From: Verrucomicrobiia bacterium
GTDB lineage: Bacteria > Verrucomicrobiota > Verrucomicrobiia > Opitutales > Opitutaceae
Assembly (NCBI GenBank): GCA_011525695.1
Contig: WYBX01000077.1
Span: 19,877 to 83,876, forward strand
Direction of reading: 5' to 3'
Length of the DNA stretch: 64,000 bases
The notes beneath the pieces are model-generated. The model was not told where the DNA came from. It searched no databases and saw only the letters and a program-made list of their open reading frames with translations. Positions 54,817 through 62,949 of this stretch are shown piece after piece (position 1 is the stretch's first letter; every line of letters starts with the position of its first letter). Position numbers and translations under genes: made by a program.

Positions 54817-55215
54817 GTGTTGCGTCCGCTAGACATGCCGGCTCGCACGGAATCACTGTTTCGATTGGATCCCCGAAGTTATGCCGATCCGCTGAACGCC
54901 GGCTTTTCCGCGGACAAGCTACGCAAAGGCGGTATCGATATGCGCTTCGAAACGTATCCCATCTGCGAAATCTTCGCGGTGATTGGACTACAGCACGCAC
55001 GCCCTGAAAGGATTTCGTCCAGGTGCTTTCGTTATTATGTATGGGGTTCATCGGGGAGCGCTCGCGACGGGTTCCTGCCCACAGTGTTGGCACGCGGCAC
55101 CTTGGGCGCACCGGCTCTGTTTCTTCCACACCGCCGCTTTGTGGTGGAACATGAAGAAGTAAAAAGAGGCGGCGATAGAAAACAGATCTCAGTCAAAGAG
55201 GAGACACAATTATGA
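54817..55215 (+). pseudogene. csb3: C-terminal fragment of Csb3 (type I-G/I-U Cascade subunit)
   Basis: The open frame lacks the normal Csb3 N-terminus. From about 54826 it matches the distal part as I know it: LFRLDPRSYADPLNAGFSAD, RFETYPICEIFAVIGLQHAR, CFRYYVWG, LPHRRFVVEHEEVKRGGDRK. A full Csb3 is roughly 300-350 residues; about 130 remain. The C-terminus is intact, and the TGA (55213-55215) overlaps the csb1 ATG, so the original operon arrangement is preserved on this side. It is fused on the left to the truncated second cas3 by another deletion. Confidence 0.65.
55197..55203 (+). promoter_or_regulatory. Ribosome-binding site of csb1
   Basis: AGAGGAG, 8 bp upstream of ATG 55212, is a strong Shine-Dalgarno sequence. 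Together with the ATGA overlap with csb3 it fixes the csb1 start. Confidence 0.7.
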
Positions 55216-55938
55216 GCCAACAAAACCAACCGATCAAAGTAACAAACGAACTGCTCGACACGTGGGCAACGGACCCAACAGGTCCGGTCGCCCTGCACCT
55301 TAAACAGGAACTGCTGCCCGTCGGCGTCATCGACAGGCATAGCAAAGATGGAGATGTGGCGCGCGTCATCTTCCCGCCGACCTATGCCGACATCGGCTAA
55401 GGACAAAGACAAAGAAGGCAAGCTCTCGACTGCAGGCTTCGCCGACGCCCCCGGCGTTTTTCGCAAGACTGACAAAGTTCCGCAGTTTCGCGACGGCGCA
55501 CCCAATCCTGAAGCCCGCGTCCTCGGAGGCGTAATCGCGCGTGGACCGATTGAGCGCCAAGTCACTGTAAACTTGATCGCCCTGCGCAGTCTGCGCGGCA
55601 AGAATAACAAGCAGGACGAGGACGAGACCAACGCGATACGCAAATACCTCCTGGGCCTGTCGCTGATGGCTGCCACGGCCGACATTGAACTGTTCCTCCG
55701 CGAAGGGTGCCTGCTGCGCTACTCAGACGAAAAGGACACTTGGTATAAAGTGCCGCGACGTGGCACGACCACGGAGGTCACGCTGGAGAAGTCGGTCATC
55801 GAGGAATACGCGAAAGCTGCGGCCAACCACTTCCGGCCAAAGTGGGAAGAGAAACTCGAATTCGAATTTGATCTAAAGGAAGCCAAGAAGCTCTTGGCCA
55901 AGAAGACCAAGGAAGCAGCTTCAACGGGGGGGGCCTGA
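55212..55938 (+). pseudogene. csb1: csb1 (Cas7-type, type I-G/I-U) with an internal out-of-frame deletion
   Basis: The N-terminal 62 codons (KVTNELLDTWATDPTGPVAL to VARVIFPPTYADIG) match Csb1 up to its FPPTYA motif, then stop at 55398-55400. From about 55381 another frame continues with the C-terminal half: LSTAGFADAPGVFR, ARVLGGVIARGPIERQVTVN, IRKYLLGLSLMAATADIELF, LREGCLLRYSDE and YKVPRRG. It ends in a Lys-rich tail at 55938. The middle, probably about 100 residues of the backbone subunit, is missing. Csb1 forms the crRNA-covering backbone in type I-G Cascade, so loss of this gene alone should disable interference. The end overlaps the csb2 start. Confidence 0.8.
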
Positions 55939-56807
55939 TGTCGCATGCACTCGTCATCCATGTGCGCTTGCACGAAGACCGCTACAATGGCGAGGGCGAT
56001 TGGCCGCCGTGCCCGGCACGCCTGTTTCAGGCTCTCGTGGCTGCAGCTGGCCTGAATGGAACGCTTGCGTCCGTGCGCGACTCGCTGGAATGGCTTCAGA
56101 GGCAGCCGGCCCCGATTGTAGGCGCGCCACGCGCGCGACGGGCTCCGCACCGTGATCGCGTGATGTTCTATATGCCGAACAACGACCTCGATTCCGTGCA
56201 GGGAGACCCACGACGCATCGCGGAAATCCGATCCGCCACCAAGGTTTTCCAGCCTTACCTTTTCGATGCAAACGTGCCGTTCCTCTACGCGTGGGCGGAC
56301 ATCGCAGACAAGGACAGGCATCATGCCAACGCCATCTGTTCGCTCGCTGAACTGATTTATCAGTTCGGGCGGGGAGTCGATATGGCATGGGCGTGGGCAG
56401 AAGTGCTCGACTCCTCCGAGGTCGATGCTCGACTCACCGAATATCCTGGAAAGGTCTTTCAACCGAGCAGTGGCAGCGGCGGCACCACACTGCTTTGTCC
56501 GCATTCAGGTTCACTGGACTCGCTTGATCGGCGACACGAAGCCTACCGCAGGCGCTTCAGCTTCGATGATAGGAACGTCACATTCCAGAAGGCTCCGCCG
56601 CCGAGCTTCAAACGCGTCTCGTATAACAGCCCGCCGAGGAATCTTCTTTTTGAACTCAGAAATCTTCCGGCACAACGTTCGCTTTTTCTGCTGCCTCTCC
56701 GCGCTTCTCGAAGCGCGGCCCCGTTGAAGCACCGTCGCCCTTGCCGTGGTAATCCACCACGGCCGACTCTCCGCGCTTCTCGAAGCGCGGCCCCGTTGAA
56801 GCGATAG
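55938..56807 (+). pseudogene. csb2: csb2 (Cas5-Cas6 type fusion) truncated and read through into the CRISPR array
   Basis: The first 250 or so codons match Csb2: SHALVIHVRLHEDRYNGEGD then WPPCPARLFQALVAAAGL, LDSSEVDARLTEYPGKVFQP, TLLCPHSGSLDSLDRRHEAY and FKRVSYNSPPRNLLFELRNL. Full Csb2 is usually well over 400 residues; the Cas6-like C-terminal nuclease part is absent. From 56695 the same frame translates CRISPR DNA. The 36-bp repeat gives LRASRSAAPLK, which appears twice around a spacer-encoded HRRPCRGNPPRPT-like stretch, before TAG at 56805-56807. The joint between csb2 and array implies a deletion that removed the csb2 3' half and anything between, such as cas4-cas1 and cas2. Confidence 0.8.
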
Positions 56808-56875
56808 TCCCTTGTCGGCCCTGCTGTGGCTTCCCTAGCCTCTCCGCGCTTCTCGAAGCGCGGCCCCGTTGAAGC
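56695..56875. CRISPR. CRISPR array, three perfect 36-bp repeats and two spacers (type I-G/I-U)
   Basis: Identical 36-bp repeats at 56695-56730, 56767-56802 and 56840-56875, starting CTCTCC and ending CCCCGTTGAAGC. The core CCGCGCTTCTCGAAGCGCGG can form a 9-bp hairpin. Spacers are 36 bp (56731-56766) and 37 bp (56803-56839). Read on the minus strand, the repeat begins GCTTCAACGGGG with the hairpin towards the 3' half, the more usual crRNA orientation, so the array may be transcribed leftwards. No AT-rich leader was seen. The left repeat is fused into the csb2 frame. Confidence 0.93.
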
Positions 56876-57241
56876 GGCCGAGCGGAGGTTCGCATGGTTC
56901 TATCCGGCGAGCTTGAAATCCACTCCGCGTCGGGCACCATTGTTCCAAGCGCGGCAGAATGAGTACGGGTTCAAGTATTGGGTAAGAGGTCTTTCATCCC
57001 AAGGCGTCAGAACGGCTCCGGCCATTAATCCCGTTCACGGGAGCGCCGGCCTCATTGTGCCTTCTGCCGCGCCCACGTCTTTTCGATTGCCTGCCGATCT
57101 GCGCACCGTTCTCACCCTCAGCCCTCTTCAGCACCATGCCAATTCCGCGCTCGTCACATGTGAGGCTGTGATTCTTGCGACCTGCCTCCGGCGCAAAGGC
57201 TCGGCACTCCCACCCAGGAATCGTGCATCCGCACGATTCCT
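56876..57241. other. 366-bp unassigned stretch between CRISPR repeats
   Basis: No gene is recognised on either strand, and no further copy of the repeat is visible. Only a weak CTCCGCG...AGCGCGGC resemblance occurs near 56924-56955. It begins with sequence that would be the next spacer (from 56876). It may be array sequence that decayed, an insertion, or a leader-side region. Confidence 0.4.
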
Positions 57242-57277
57242 CTCTCCGCGCTTCTCGAAGCGCGGCCCCGTTGAAGG
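57242..57277. CRISPR. Isolated fourth CRISPR repeat
   Basis: It matches the 36-bp repeat at 35 positions; the last base is G instead of C. It lies 366 bp from the third repeat and 17 bp from the end of the phosphatase gene. Being nearly perfect but isolated, it marks the former right-hand extent of the array. Confidence 0.85.
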
Positions 57278-57293
57278 ACGTCCCACGCGGCAG

Positions 57294-58838
57294 CTACGGA
57301 GTGTTCCGAAGTTCCCTGACCTTGTGGTGCTCGTACAGGACCTCGCCGTTTTCGTCGTGGAAAGCGAATTCCAAACGGGCGCCCTGCTGTCCAGCGGCTG
57401 GCAGGCAACGGACCAGCAGGAATCCCCCCGAGGGTTTGGATTGCTGGTGCAGGTGGCGAATCGTGCCCTCCGGATCGGTTCCCTGGGGATCGCCCGGCAG
57501 CCGGGGCAACCGCGCATTGGCATCGACCAGTGCCCCGCAGGAAAACTCCTCCAAGCCGGTCGGGTCCACCGCGTGGTACTGCCAGTGCCGATCGCCGCAA
57601 ATCATGAAGAAGTTCTGTCGATTGAGCCCGTTGTCCTGGAGAAACCGGAAAAACTCGTCGCGCTCCCAGCGAAAGCCTCCGATGTCGCAATGGTTGTCGT
57701 GCTTCCGCAAATCGTCGGGCCCGATCATCGGCGTAGGCGAGATCAGCAATTTGAAAGTCGCATCACTGGCGAGCAGGGTCTCCTGCAGCCACCGCCTCTG
57801 TTCGGCGCCCCAGATTGATTTCCCCGGCCCGTCAGGCAGGGCATTGGGACTGCGATAAAAGCGGTTTTCCGGAAACCAGATCTGCAGATCGCGGCTGACA
57901 CGATGCGTGCGATAGGTTTTGGGTGCCGGCTCCTCGAAAGCTGCGTAGGGCAACTGCTCCAGCAGAATGCGGCGCCCGGTCTCGGGCAACGGCAGGAACT
58001 CGCCCGCGTTGTCCCCGTCGTCGATGCGGTAGTCGTGGTCGTCGACCATCCAGTACGTGCCGGTCGCGGAAAAGAGATCGTGAAATCTCGGCTGAATGAA
58101 TTGCTCGTGCCACTTCCGCCGCATTTCGCGCACCGTCTGCGCCCGCGGATCATCGGGCGTGTCGTAGTAAACATTGTCGCCCGTGCCGACGAAATAGTCC
58201 GGCTGCAGCCGGAGGATGCTGGCCAGGGCCGGATACCCCAGGTGCTTGTCGGCCCCCTGGTACGGCTCGGGCAGCTCGATGGCGTTCCTGATGAGATGCC
58301 GCTCCCGGTCGATCCGGTCGTCGCCGTGAAACTTCGCGTAGTTCATGCCGGTCACGATCACCAGGCTGACCGCTTCCGCCCGCTGCGCACCCGGAAGGGT
58401 CCTGAATTGCGCCCGCGGGCCCGGTCGCAGCGACGCCGCCGTCAATCCGATGCGGCTGGTGCAGCGATAACGCGTCGCTGGCTGTAAATTTCCAAATCGG
58501 ACCCGAGCGATAAAATCGCGCTGCGGTAGCGCGCGCGCCGAAAGGACCTGTTCGCCGCCGCTCCCGCCGAGCGGAGCAAGCCGGAATTCGACGATCCCCG
58601 AAGCGCCGGGACTGTCGCGCTCGATCAAGTGTTCCGACTGCGTCAGCCGCACCTGGACGATGGCAGACGTTTCGGTCACCTCGCCGACCATTATTCCCAT
58701 CCCGGCCAGTGGCTCGCCGGCATCGGCGGGAACCTGGGGCGGATGGATGTTCTCCGTGGCAGGTTGGGCGCTGGCAGCAGCCGCTGCGCCGCTCGCCAGG
58801 CACACGCCAGCCCATAGCAGAATGCAGAATCGAGACAT
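57294..58838 (-). CDS. Secreted PhoD-like phosphatase with N-terminal fibronectin-like domain
   Basis: About 514 residues from ATG 58838, which opens SRFCILLWAGVCLASGAAAA. An ATG at 58859 is also in frame. An N-terminal beta domain (AGMGIMVGEVTETSAIVQVR, FGNLQPATRYRCTSRIG) precedes the PhoD-type metallophosphatase core: LQPDYFVGTGDNVYYDTPDD, YWMVDDHDYRIDDGDNAGEF, and FFMICGDRHWQYHAVDPTG with the late His ligands. No Tat motif, so Sec export is likely. It hydrolyses phosphate esters in the periplasm. It converges on the CRISPR remnant, with the last repeat 17 bp beyond its stop. This gene appears intact and marks the right border of the decayed region. Confidence 0.88.
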   Translation of the reverse strand: MSRFCILLWAGVCLASGAAAAASAQPATENIHPPQVPADAGEPLAGMGIMVGEVTETSAIVQVRLTQSEHLIERDSPGASGIVEFRLAPLGGSGGEQVLSARALPQRDFIARVRFGNLQPATRYRCTSRIGLTAASLRPGPRAQFRTLPGAQRAEAVSLVIVTGMNYAKFHGDDRIDRERHLIRNAIELPEPYQGADKHLGYPALASILRLQPDYFVGTGDNVYYDTPDDPRAQTVREMRRKWHEQFIQPRFHDLFSATGTYWMVDDHDYRIDDGDNAGEFLPLPETGRRILLEQLPYAAFEEPAPKTYRTHRVSRDLQIWFPENRFYRSPNALPDGPGKSIWGAEQRRWLQETLLASDATFKLLISPTPMIGPDDLRKHDNHCDIGGFRWERDEFFRFLQDNGLNRQNFFMICGDRHWQYHAVDPTGLEEFSCGALVDANARLPRLPGDPQGTDPEGTIRHLHQQSKPSGGFLLVRCLPAAGQQGARLEFAFHDENGEVLYEHHKVRELRNTP

Positions 58839-58993
58839 ACCAGGGTGTCCTGAGTTCATGATTCCATTCCCGGGAGTTGCAAGCCCGTGAAGCTTCGGCG
58901 GGCAGGCGGTCATTCAAGCCAAAGCCGAACAGCCGGGGAAGTTTGCACGCGGCCGCTTGCCAATCGCCCACCCGGCTTCAGCCTTGGCGGATC

Positions 58994-59737
58994 ATGGCGC
59001 GCGAAACGTGCTACCGCTGTTTCTGGCCGAAACCACTCTGCTGGTGCCGTTCGATCACGCCCATGCCGACCCGCACGCGTTTCGTATTCCTGATGCATCC
59101 CAAGGAATGGAAGCAGGAAAAGGCCGCCACCGGCCGGCTCACGCACCTCGCGCTGCCGAACAGCGTGATTCACGTCGGTGTCGGCTTCGATGATCACGAC
59201 GAAGTGCAGGCCTTGCTCGCCGATCCCGCCCTCTTTCCCGTCCTGCTCTATCCCGGCCGCGACGCGCTGAATCTTTCGCAAGGGCAGCTGGCGACAGAGG
59301 CACTCGCCGGCCGGCAGCTGGCCGTCCTGATTCTCGATGCCACCTGGAGCCTCGGCCGCAAGATGCTGCGGTTGAGTTCGAGCCTCCAGCGATTGCCACG
59401 AATCATGTTCACCCCGTCCGCGCCCAGCCGCTATCGGATCAAGCAGCAGCCGCATGCAGGCTGCCTGTCCACGCTCGAGGCGACCCACGAGGTGCTTCTC
59501 GCCCTGGAGCGCAGCGGGCTCGATCACTATTCGCAGCCGGAGCAGCTCCTCGCCCTGTTTGCGCGAATGCAGGACTTCCAGATTCGCTGCGCGACGGATC
59601 CCGCCCGTGCAGGCTACCGCCGGACCGGCTACCGGGCGCCCGTTGATCGCCGGCCATTCCGCGGCCAGAGCGCGAGCCGGCGGGCGCGGATCTTCCAGGC
59701 GCCGTTCGTCGGGGAAACGGTGAATCCGAAACTCTGA
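58994..59737 (+). CDS. DTW-domain tRNA-uridine aminocarboxypropyltransferase
   Basis: 247 residues from ATG 58994; earlier in-frame codons read as non-coding. The N-terminal zinc-like cluster is ARETCYRCFWPKPLCWCRSI. The HPKE segment is LMHPKEWKQEKAATGRLTHL, and the domain motif D-x-T-W appears in VLILDATWSLGRKMLR. Then RYRIKQQPHAGCLSTLEATH matches the P-x-x-x-LST-x-E block of DTW/YfiP-type (TapT, TuaA) enzymes. They transfer the aminocarboxypropyl group of S-adenosylmethionine to uridine in tRNA. It is cytoplasmic and divergent from the phosphatase gene. Confidence 0.88.
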   Translation: MARETCYRCFWPKPLCWCRSITPMPTRTRFVFLMHPKEWKQEKAATGRLTHLALPNSVIHVGVGFDDHDEVQALLADPALFPVLLYPGRDALNLSQGQLATEALAGRQLAVLILDATWSLGRKMLRLSSSLQRLPRIMFTPSAPSRYRIKQQPHAGCLSTLEATHEVLLALERSGLDHYSQPEQLLALFARMQDFQIRCATDPARAGYRRTGYRAPVDRRPFRGQSASRRARIFQAPFVGETVNPKL

Positions 59738-59830
59738 AACCCTTCCAGCGACAGGACGCCATACCTCTCGCCGCTGCCATTTCCCGAATCACCGAGTTGC
59801 TCCCGCTCAAAGCCGTGCTCCCTTAAGGCG

Positions 59831-61468
59831 ATGGCCCGCCCACATCGCCCCGTCCTGCCACTGCTGTTGTCCCTCGCCCTCCTGTCCCACGGCTGCAGCC
59901 GGCAGGAACCCGCCGCCACCCGGGTCGATGCCAATGGCGACGCCCGCCAGGTGCTCCTCGCCGGCAACGGCGGCGAAGTGCAGGATCTCGATCCCCAGAC
60001 CGTCACCGGCGTGCCCGAGCACAAGGTGATCATGGCACTGTTCGAGGGCCTCGTGACGGAGGACCCCAAGGACCTTCACCCCGTCCCCGGGCTGGCGGAA
60101 TCATGGGAAATCTCGCCCGATGGCCGCGTCTACACCTTCCGGCTCCGCGCGAATGCGCGCTGGTCGGACGGCGAGCCGATCACGGCGGAGGATCTGGTAC
60201 AGTCGTTCCGACGGATCATCTCGCCCTCGCTCGCCTCGGAGTACGCGTATCTGGTCTACAACTTCGTCGCCGGCGCCAAGGAGTACTATGAGGGAAGACT
60301 CCAGGACATCACCCAGGTGGGGTTCGCCGCCCTTGACGCACGGACCTTCCTCGTGACGCTGGAGAATCCCACGCCGTTTTTGCTCAAGATCATGGCCAGC
60401 CACTATTCCTGGTGGCCGGTGCCGGTGCGGGTCATCAGCCGGCATGGCCCGGTCGATCAGCGGCGCACCGCCTGGACCCGCGCCGGCAACCTCGTCGGCA
60501 GCGGACCGTTCATCCTGAAGGAATGGCTCCCCCACCGCCGGATCGTCGTCGCCCGCAACCCCCATTATTGGGACGCCGCCACGGTCCGGCTCGACGAGAT
60601 CCACTTCTTTCCGACCGAGGATATCTCGACCGAGGAGCGGATGTTCCGCACGGGCCAGCTGCATCTGACCAACGAACTGCCGAACACGAAAATCGACACT
60701 TACCGGAAGGAATTCCCCGAAGCGCTCCGGATCGATCCCTACCTTGGCGTTTATTTCTACCGCTGCAATGTCGCCCGACCGCCGCTCGACGACCGCCGCG
60801 TCCGGAAGGCGCTGGCGCTCGCGATCGACCGCGAATCGCTCGTCCGCAACGTCACCCGCGGCGGCCAGCAGCCGGCCTACGCCATCACCCCGCCGGGCAC
60901 CGTCGGCTACACGCCGCGCGCGCAGCTGACCGGCGACCTGGCCGAGGCCCGGCGGCTCCTCGCCGAGGCCGGCTTCCCGGACGGCCGCGGGTTCCCGACC
61001 GTCGAGCTGCTCTACAACACCTCCGAAAACCACCGGGCGATCGCCGAGGCGATCCAGCAGATGTGGCGCCGCAACCTGGGCGTCGAGATCAGTCTCCTGA
61101 ACCAGGAGTGGAAGGTTTACCTCGACTCGCAGCACACCAAGAACTTCACCCTCCAGCGCGGCGGCTGGATCGCCGACTACCTCGACCCCCACGTTTTTCT
61201 GGAAATCTGGGAATCCACCAGCGGCAACAACGACACCAACTGGGCGCATCCCGAATACGACCGGCTGCTCCATGCCGCGCTCGCGGCGCCATCGGAGGAG
61301 GAACGCTACGAAATCTACCAGCAGATGGAGGCCATTCTCGTCGAGGAGCTGCCCATCATCCCGATCTACCATTACATGCGCGTCCGGGCCATCAGCCCGG
61401 CCGTGAAGGGTTATTACCCGACGCTGCTCGACAATCATCCCTACAAGCACGTCTGGATCGAAAACTGA
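59831..61468 (+). CDS. oppA: Oligopeptide ABC transporter substrate-binding lipoprotein
   Basis: 545 residues. The signal PVLPLLLSLALLSHGC ends in Cys, so it is probably a lipoprotein with an atypical lipobox. The SBP family 5 pattern is complete: QVLLAGNGGEVQDLDPQTVT, GLAESWEISPDGRVYTFRLR, ARWSDGEPITAEDLVQSFRR, NLVGSGPFILKEWLPHRRIV and a late YLDPHVFLEIWESTSGNND. It binds oligopeptides in the periplasm for import. oppB starts 54 bp downstream. Confidence 0.93.
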   Translation: MARPHRPVLPLLLSLALLSHGCSRQEPAATRVDANGDARQVLLAGNGGEVQDLDPQTVTGVPEHKVIMALFEGLVTEDPKDLHPVPGLAESWEISPDGRVYTFRLRANARWSDGEPITAEDLVQSFRRIISPSLASEYAYLVYNFVAGAKEYYEGRLQDITQVGFAALDARTFLVTLENPTPFLLKIMASHYSWWPVPVRVISRHGPVDQRRTAWTRAGNLVGSGPFILKEWLPHRRIVVARNPHYWDAATVRLDEIHFFPTEDISTEERMFRTGQLHLTNELPNTKIDTYRKEFPEALRIDPYLGVYFYRCNVARPPLDDRRVRKALALAIDRESLVRNVTRGGQQPAYAITPPGTVGYTPRAQLTGDLAEARRLLAEAGFPDGRGFPTVELLYNTSENHRAIAEAIQQMWRRNLGVEISLLNQEWKVYLDSQHTKNFTLQRGGWIADYLDPHVFLEIWESTSGNNDTNWAHPEYDRLLHAALAAPSEEERYEIYQQMEAILVEELPIIPIYHYMRVRAISPAVKGYYPTLLDNHPYKHVWIEN

Positions 61469-61522
61469 ACTTGTCCCGCCAGGTCCTGGCCGGGCAGATT
61501 GCCCCCGGCTCCTCCGCCCGCC

Positions 61523-62443
61523 ATGTTCCGCTTCATCACGTCGCGCTTCCTCCAGTCGCTGCTCGCGCTGTTCCTGGTGATCTCCGCGACGTTCTTCATG
61601 GTCCGCTTCGTGCCTGGCGGCCCGTTCACCGCGGAAAAGGCCGTGACGCCCGAGATCCTGCGCAATCTCGAAGCGCACTACGGACTCGACCAGCCGCTAT
61701 GGCGGCAGTACCTCGATTATCTCGGCAGCCTCGCCCGCGCCGATCTGGGCCCCTCCTTCAAGTATCCCAACCGGACGGTCAACGAGATCATCGCCGACAA
61801 GCTGCCGGCTTCCGCCGAGCTTGGCGCGATTTCGCTCGGCATCGCCCTGCTCGTCGGGATCACGCTGGGCACCTTCGCGGCCGTCCGCCGGAACACCTGG
61901 ATTGATTACACCGCCTCCTCCTTCGGCATGATGGGCATTTCCATCCCGACCTTCGTGGTCGGTCCGCTGCTCGTCCTCGCCTTTGCCATCCACCTCGGCT
62001 GGTTCAACGCCTCCGGCTGGTATTACCCCGAGGATCGCGTGCTCCCCGCGCTCGTGCTCGGGCTCGCCTATGCCGCGCCGATTTCGCGGCTGACACGCGG
62101 CGGGATGCTCGAGGTGCTCCACCAGGACTTCATCCGGACCGCCCGCGCGAAGGGCGCCTCCGAGTTTCGCGTGGTCACCCGCCATGCGCTGCGCGGCGGA
62201 CTGCTCCCGGTGGTGGCCTACCTCGGGCCGGCCACCGCGGGGATCCTCACCGGCTCGTTCGTCATCGAGACGATTTTCCAGATTCCAGGCATCGGCCGCG
62301 AGTTCGTGAACTCGGCCTTCAATCGCGACTACACCCTCGTGCTCGGCACCGTCATCCTCTACGCGAGCCTGATCATGGCGCTGAACCTGATCGTGGACAT
62401 CGTCCAGGCGTGGATGAACCCCAAGGTCCGGCTGGAAGGATGA
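61523..62443 (+). CDS. oppB: Oligopeptide ABC transporter permease
   Basis: 306 residues from ATG 61523. First helix SRFLQSLLALFLVISATFFM then VRFVPGGPF, the OppB/DppB N-terminal signature. The EAA loop is QDFIRTARAKGASEFRVVTR. The end, FNRDYTLVLGTVILYASLIM then LNLIVDIVQAWMNPKVRLE, is canonical. Six membrane segments. It forms the inner-membrane pore with OppC. Confidence 0.95.
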   Translation: MFRFITSRFLQSLLALFLVISATFFMVRFVPGGPFTAEKAVTPEILRNLEAHYGLDQPLWRQYLDYLGSLARADLGPSFKYPNRTVNEIIADKLPASAELGAISLGIALLVGITLGTFAAVRRNTWIDYTASSFGMMGISIPTFVVGPLLVLAFAIHLGWFNASGWYYPEDRVLPALVLGLAYAAPISRLTRGGMLEVLHQDFIRTARAKGASEFRVVTRHALRGGLLPVVAYLGPATAGILTGSFVIETIFQIPGIGREFVNSAFNRDYTLVLGTVILYASLIMALNLIVDIVQAWMNPKVRLEG

Positions 62444-62949
62444 ATCCTTCTGATGCGAATATACATCTTGAAGAGTTCATTTAACCATGCAGCCGCAGGG
62501 GCGCAGTTGCGCCCATTCGACGCGTTGAAAACCCTCAGCCCCCCGAAGGACTCAGGATGGCCGGCGCAGTCGAGAGACTGCCCCCGTCTGCTTCATTCAA
62601 GGGTCCTGAGGGCGCAGACAAGACTGCGCCCCTACGAATCCATTTTGGATTCCTGGTTTCAGACGCCCGTCCCGGACGGAAGAACGACCTCCGTGGCGTC
62701 CATTCGAAGACACATTCCTGGAGGGACGACCTCCGTGTCGTCCAAAGACCCAATGGAAAGCTCATTCCGCGCAGCTCATCGATTTTCATGGCCGGGACGG
62801 AGCCCGGCCCTCCATGAATCCAATTTCGAATCGAGGATTCGAAGACACATTCCTGGAGGGACGACCTCCGTGTCGTCCACAAACAGGACTGGAGGATCGC
62901 ACTATCTCCCACCCGGGCAGCCTGTTTCCGGCACCATGACCCAGCACGG
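62444..62949. repeat. 506-bp cluster of palindromic repeats between oppB and oppC
   Basis: No gene is present. Family A palindromes lie at 62497-62514 and 62609-62635 (GGGCGCAG...CTGCGCCCC, CTACGA). A family B palindrome GACGACCTCCGTGTCGTC lies at 62724-62741 and again at 62859-62876, each inside an exact 43-bp direct repeat (62702-62744 and 62837-62879). A family C palindrome (GGCCGGGACGGAGCCCGGCC) lies at 62790-62809. A weaker B-like copy with a GGCGTC arm is at about 62687-62700. Being inside an operon, these would be transcribed and fold into a chain of hairpins. Confidence 0.8.

Noticed and set aside
56920..56960. Possible degenerate CRISPR repeat (CTCCGCG...AGCGCGGC)
   Set aside because: Only the hairpin flanks match loosely. 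The central CTTCTCGAAG and the CCCCGTTGAAGC end are absent.
56656..57523. Minus-strand frames across the CRISPR repeats (repeating TGPRFEKRG)
   Set aside because: These are translations of the CRISPR repeat itself and of antisense phosphatase DNA, not genes.
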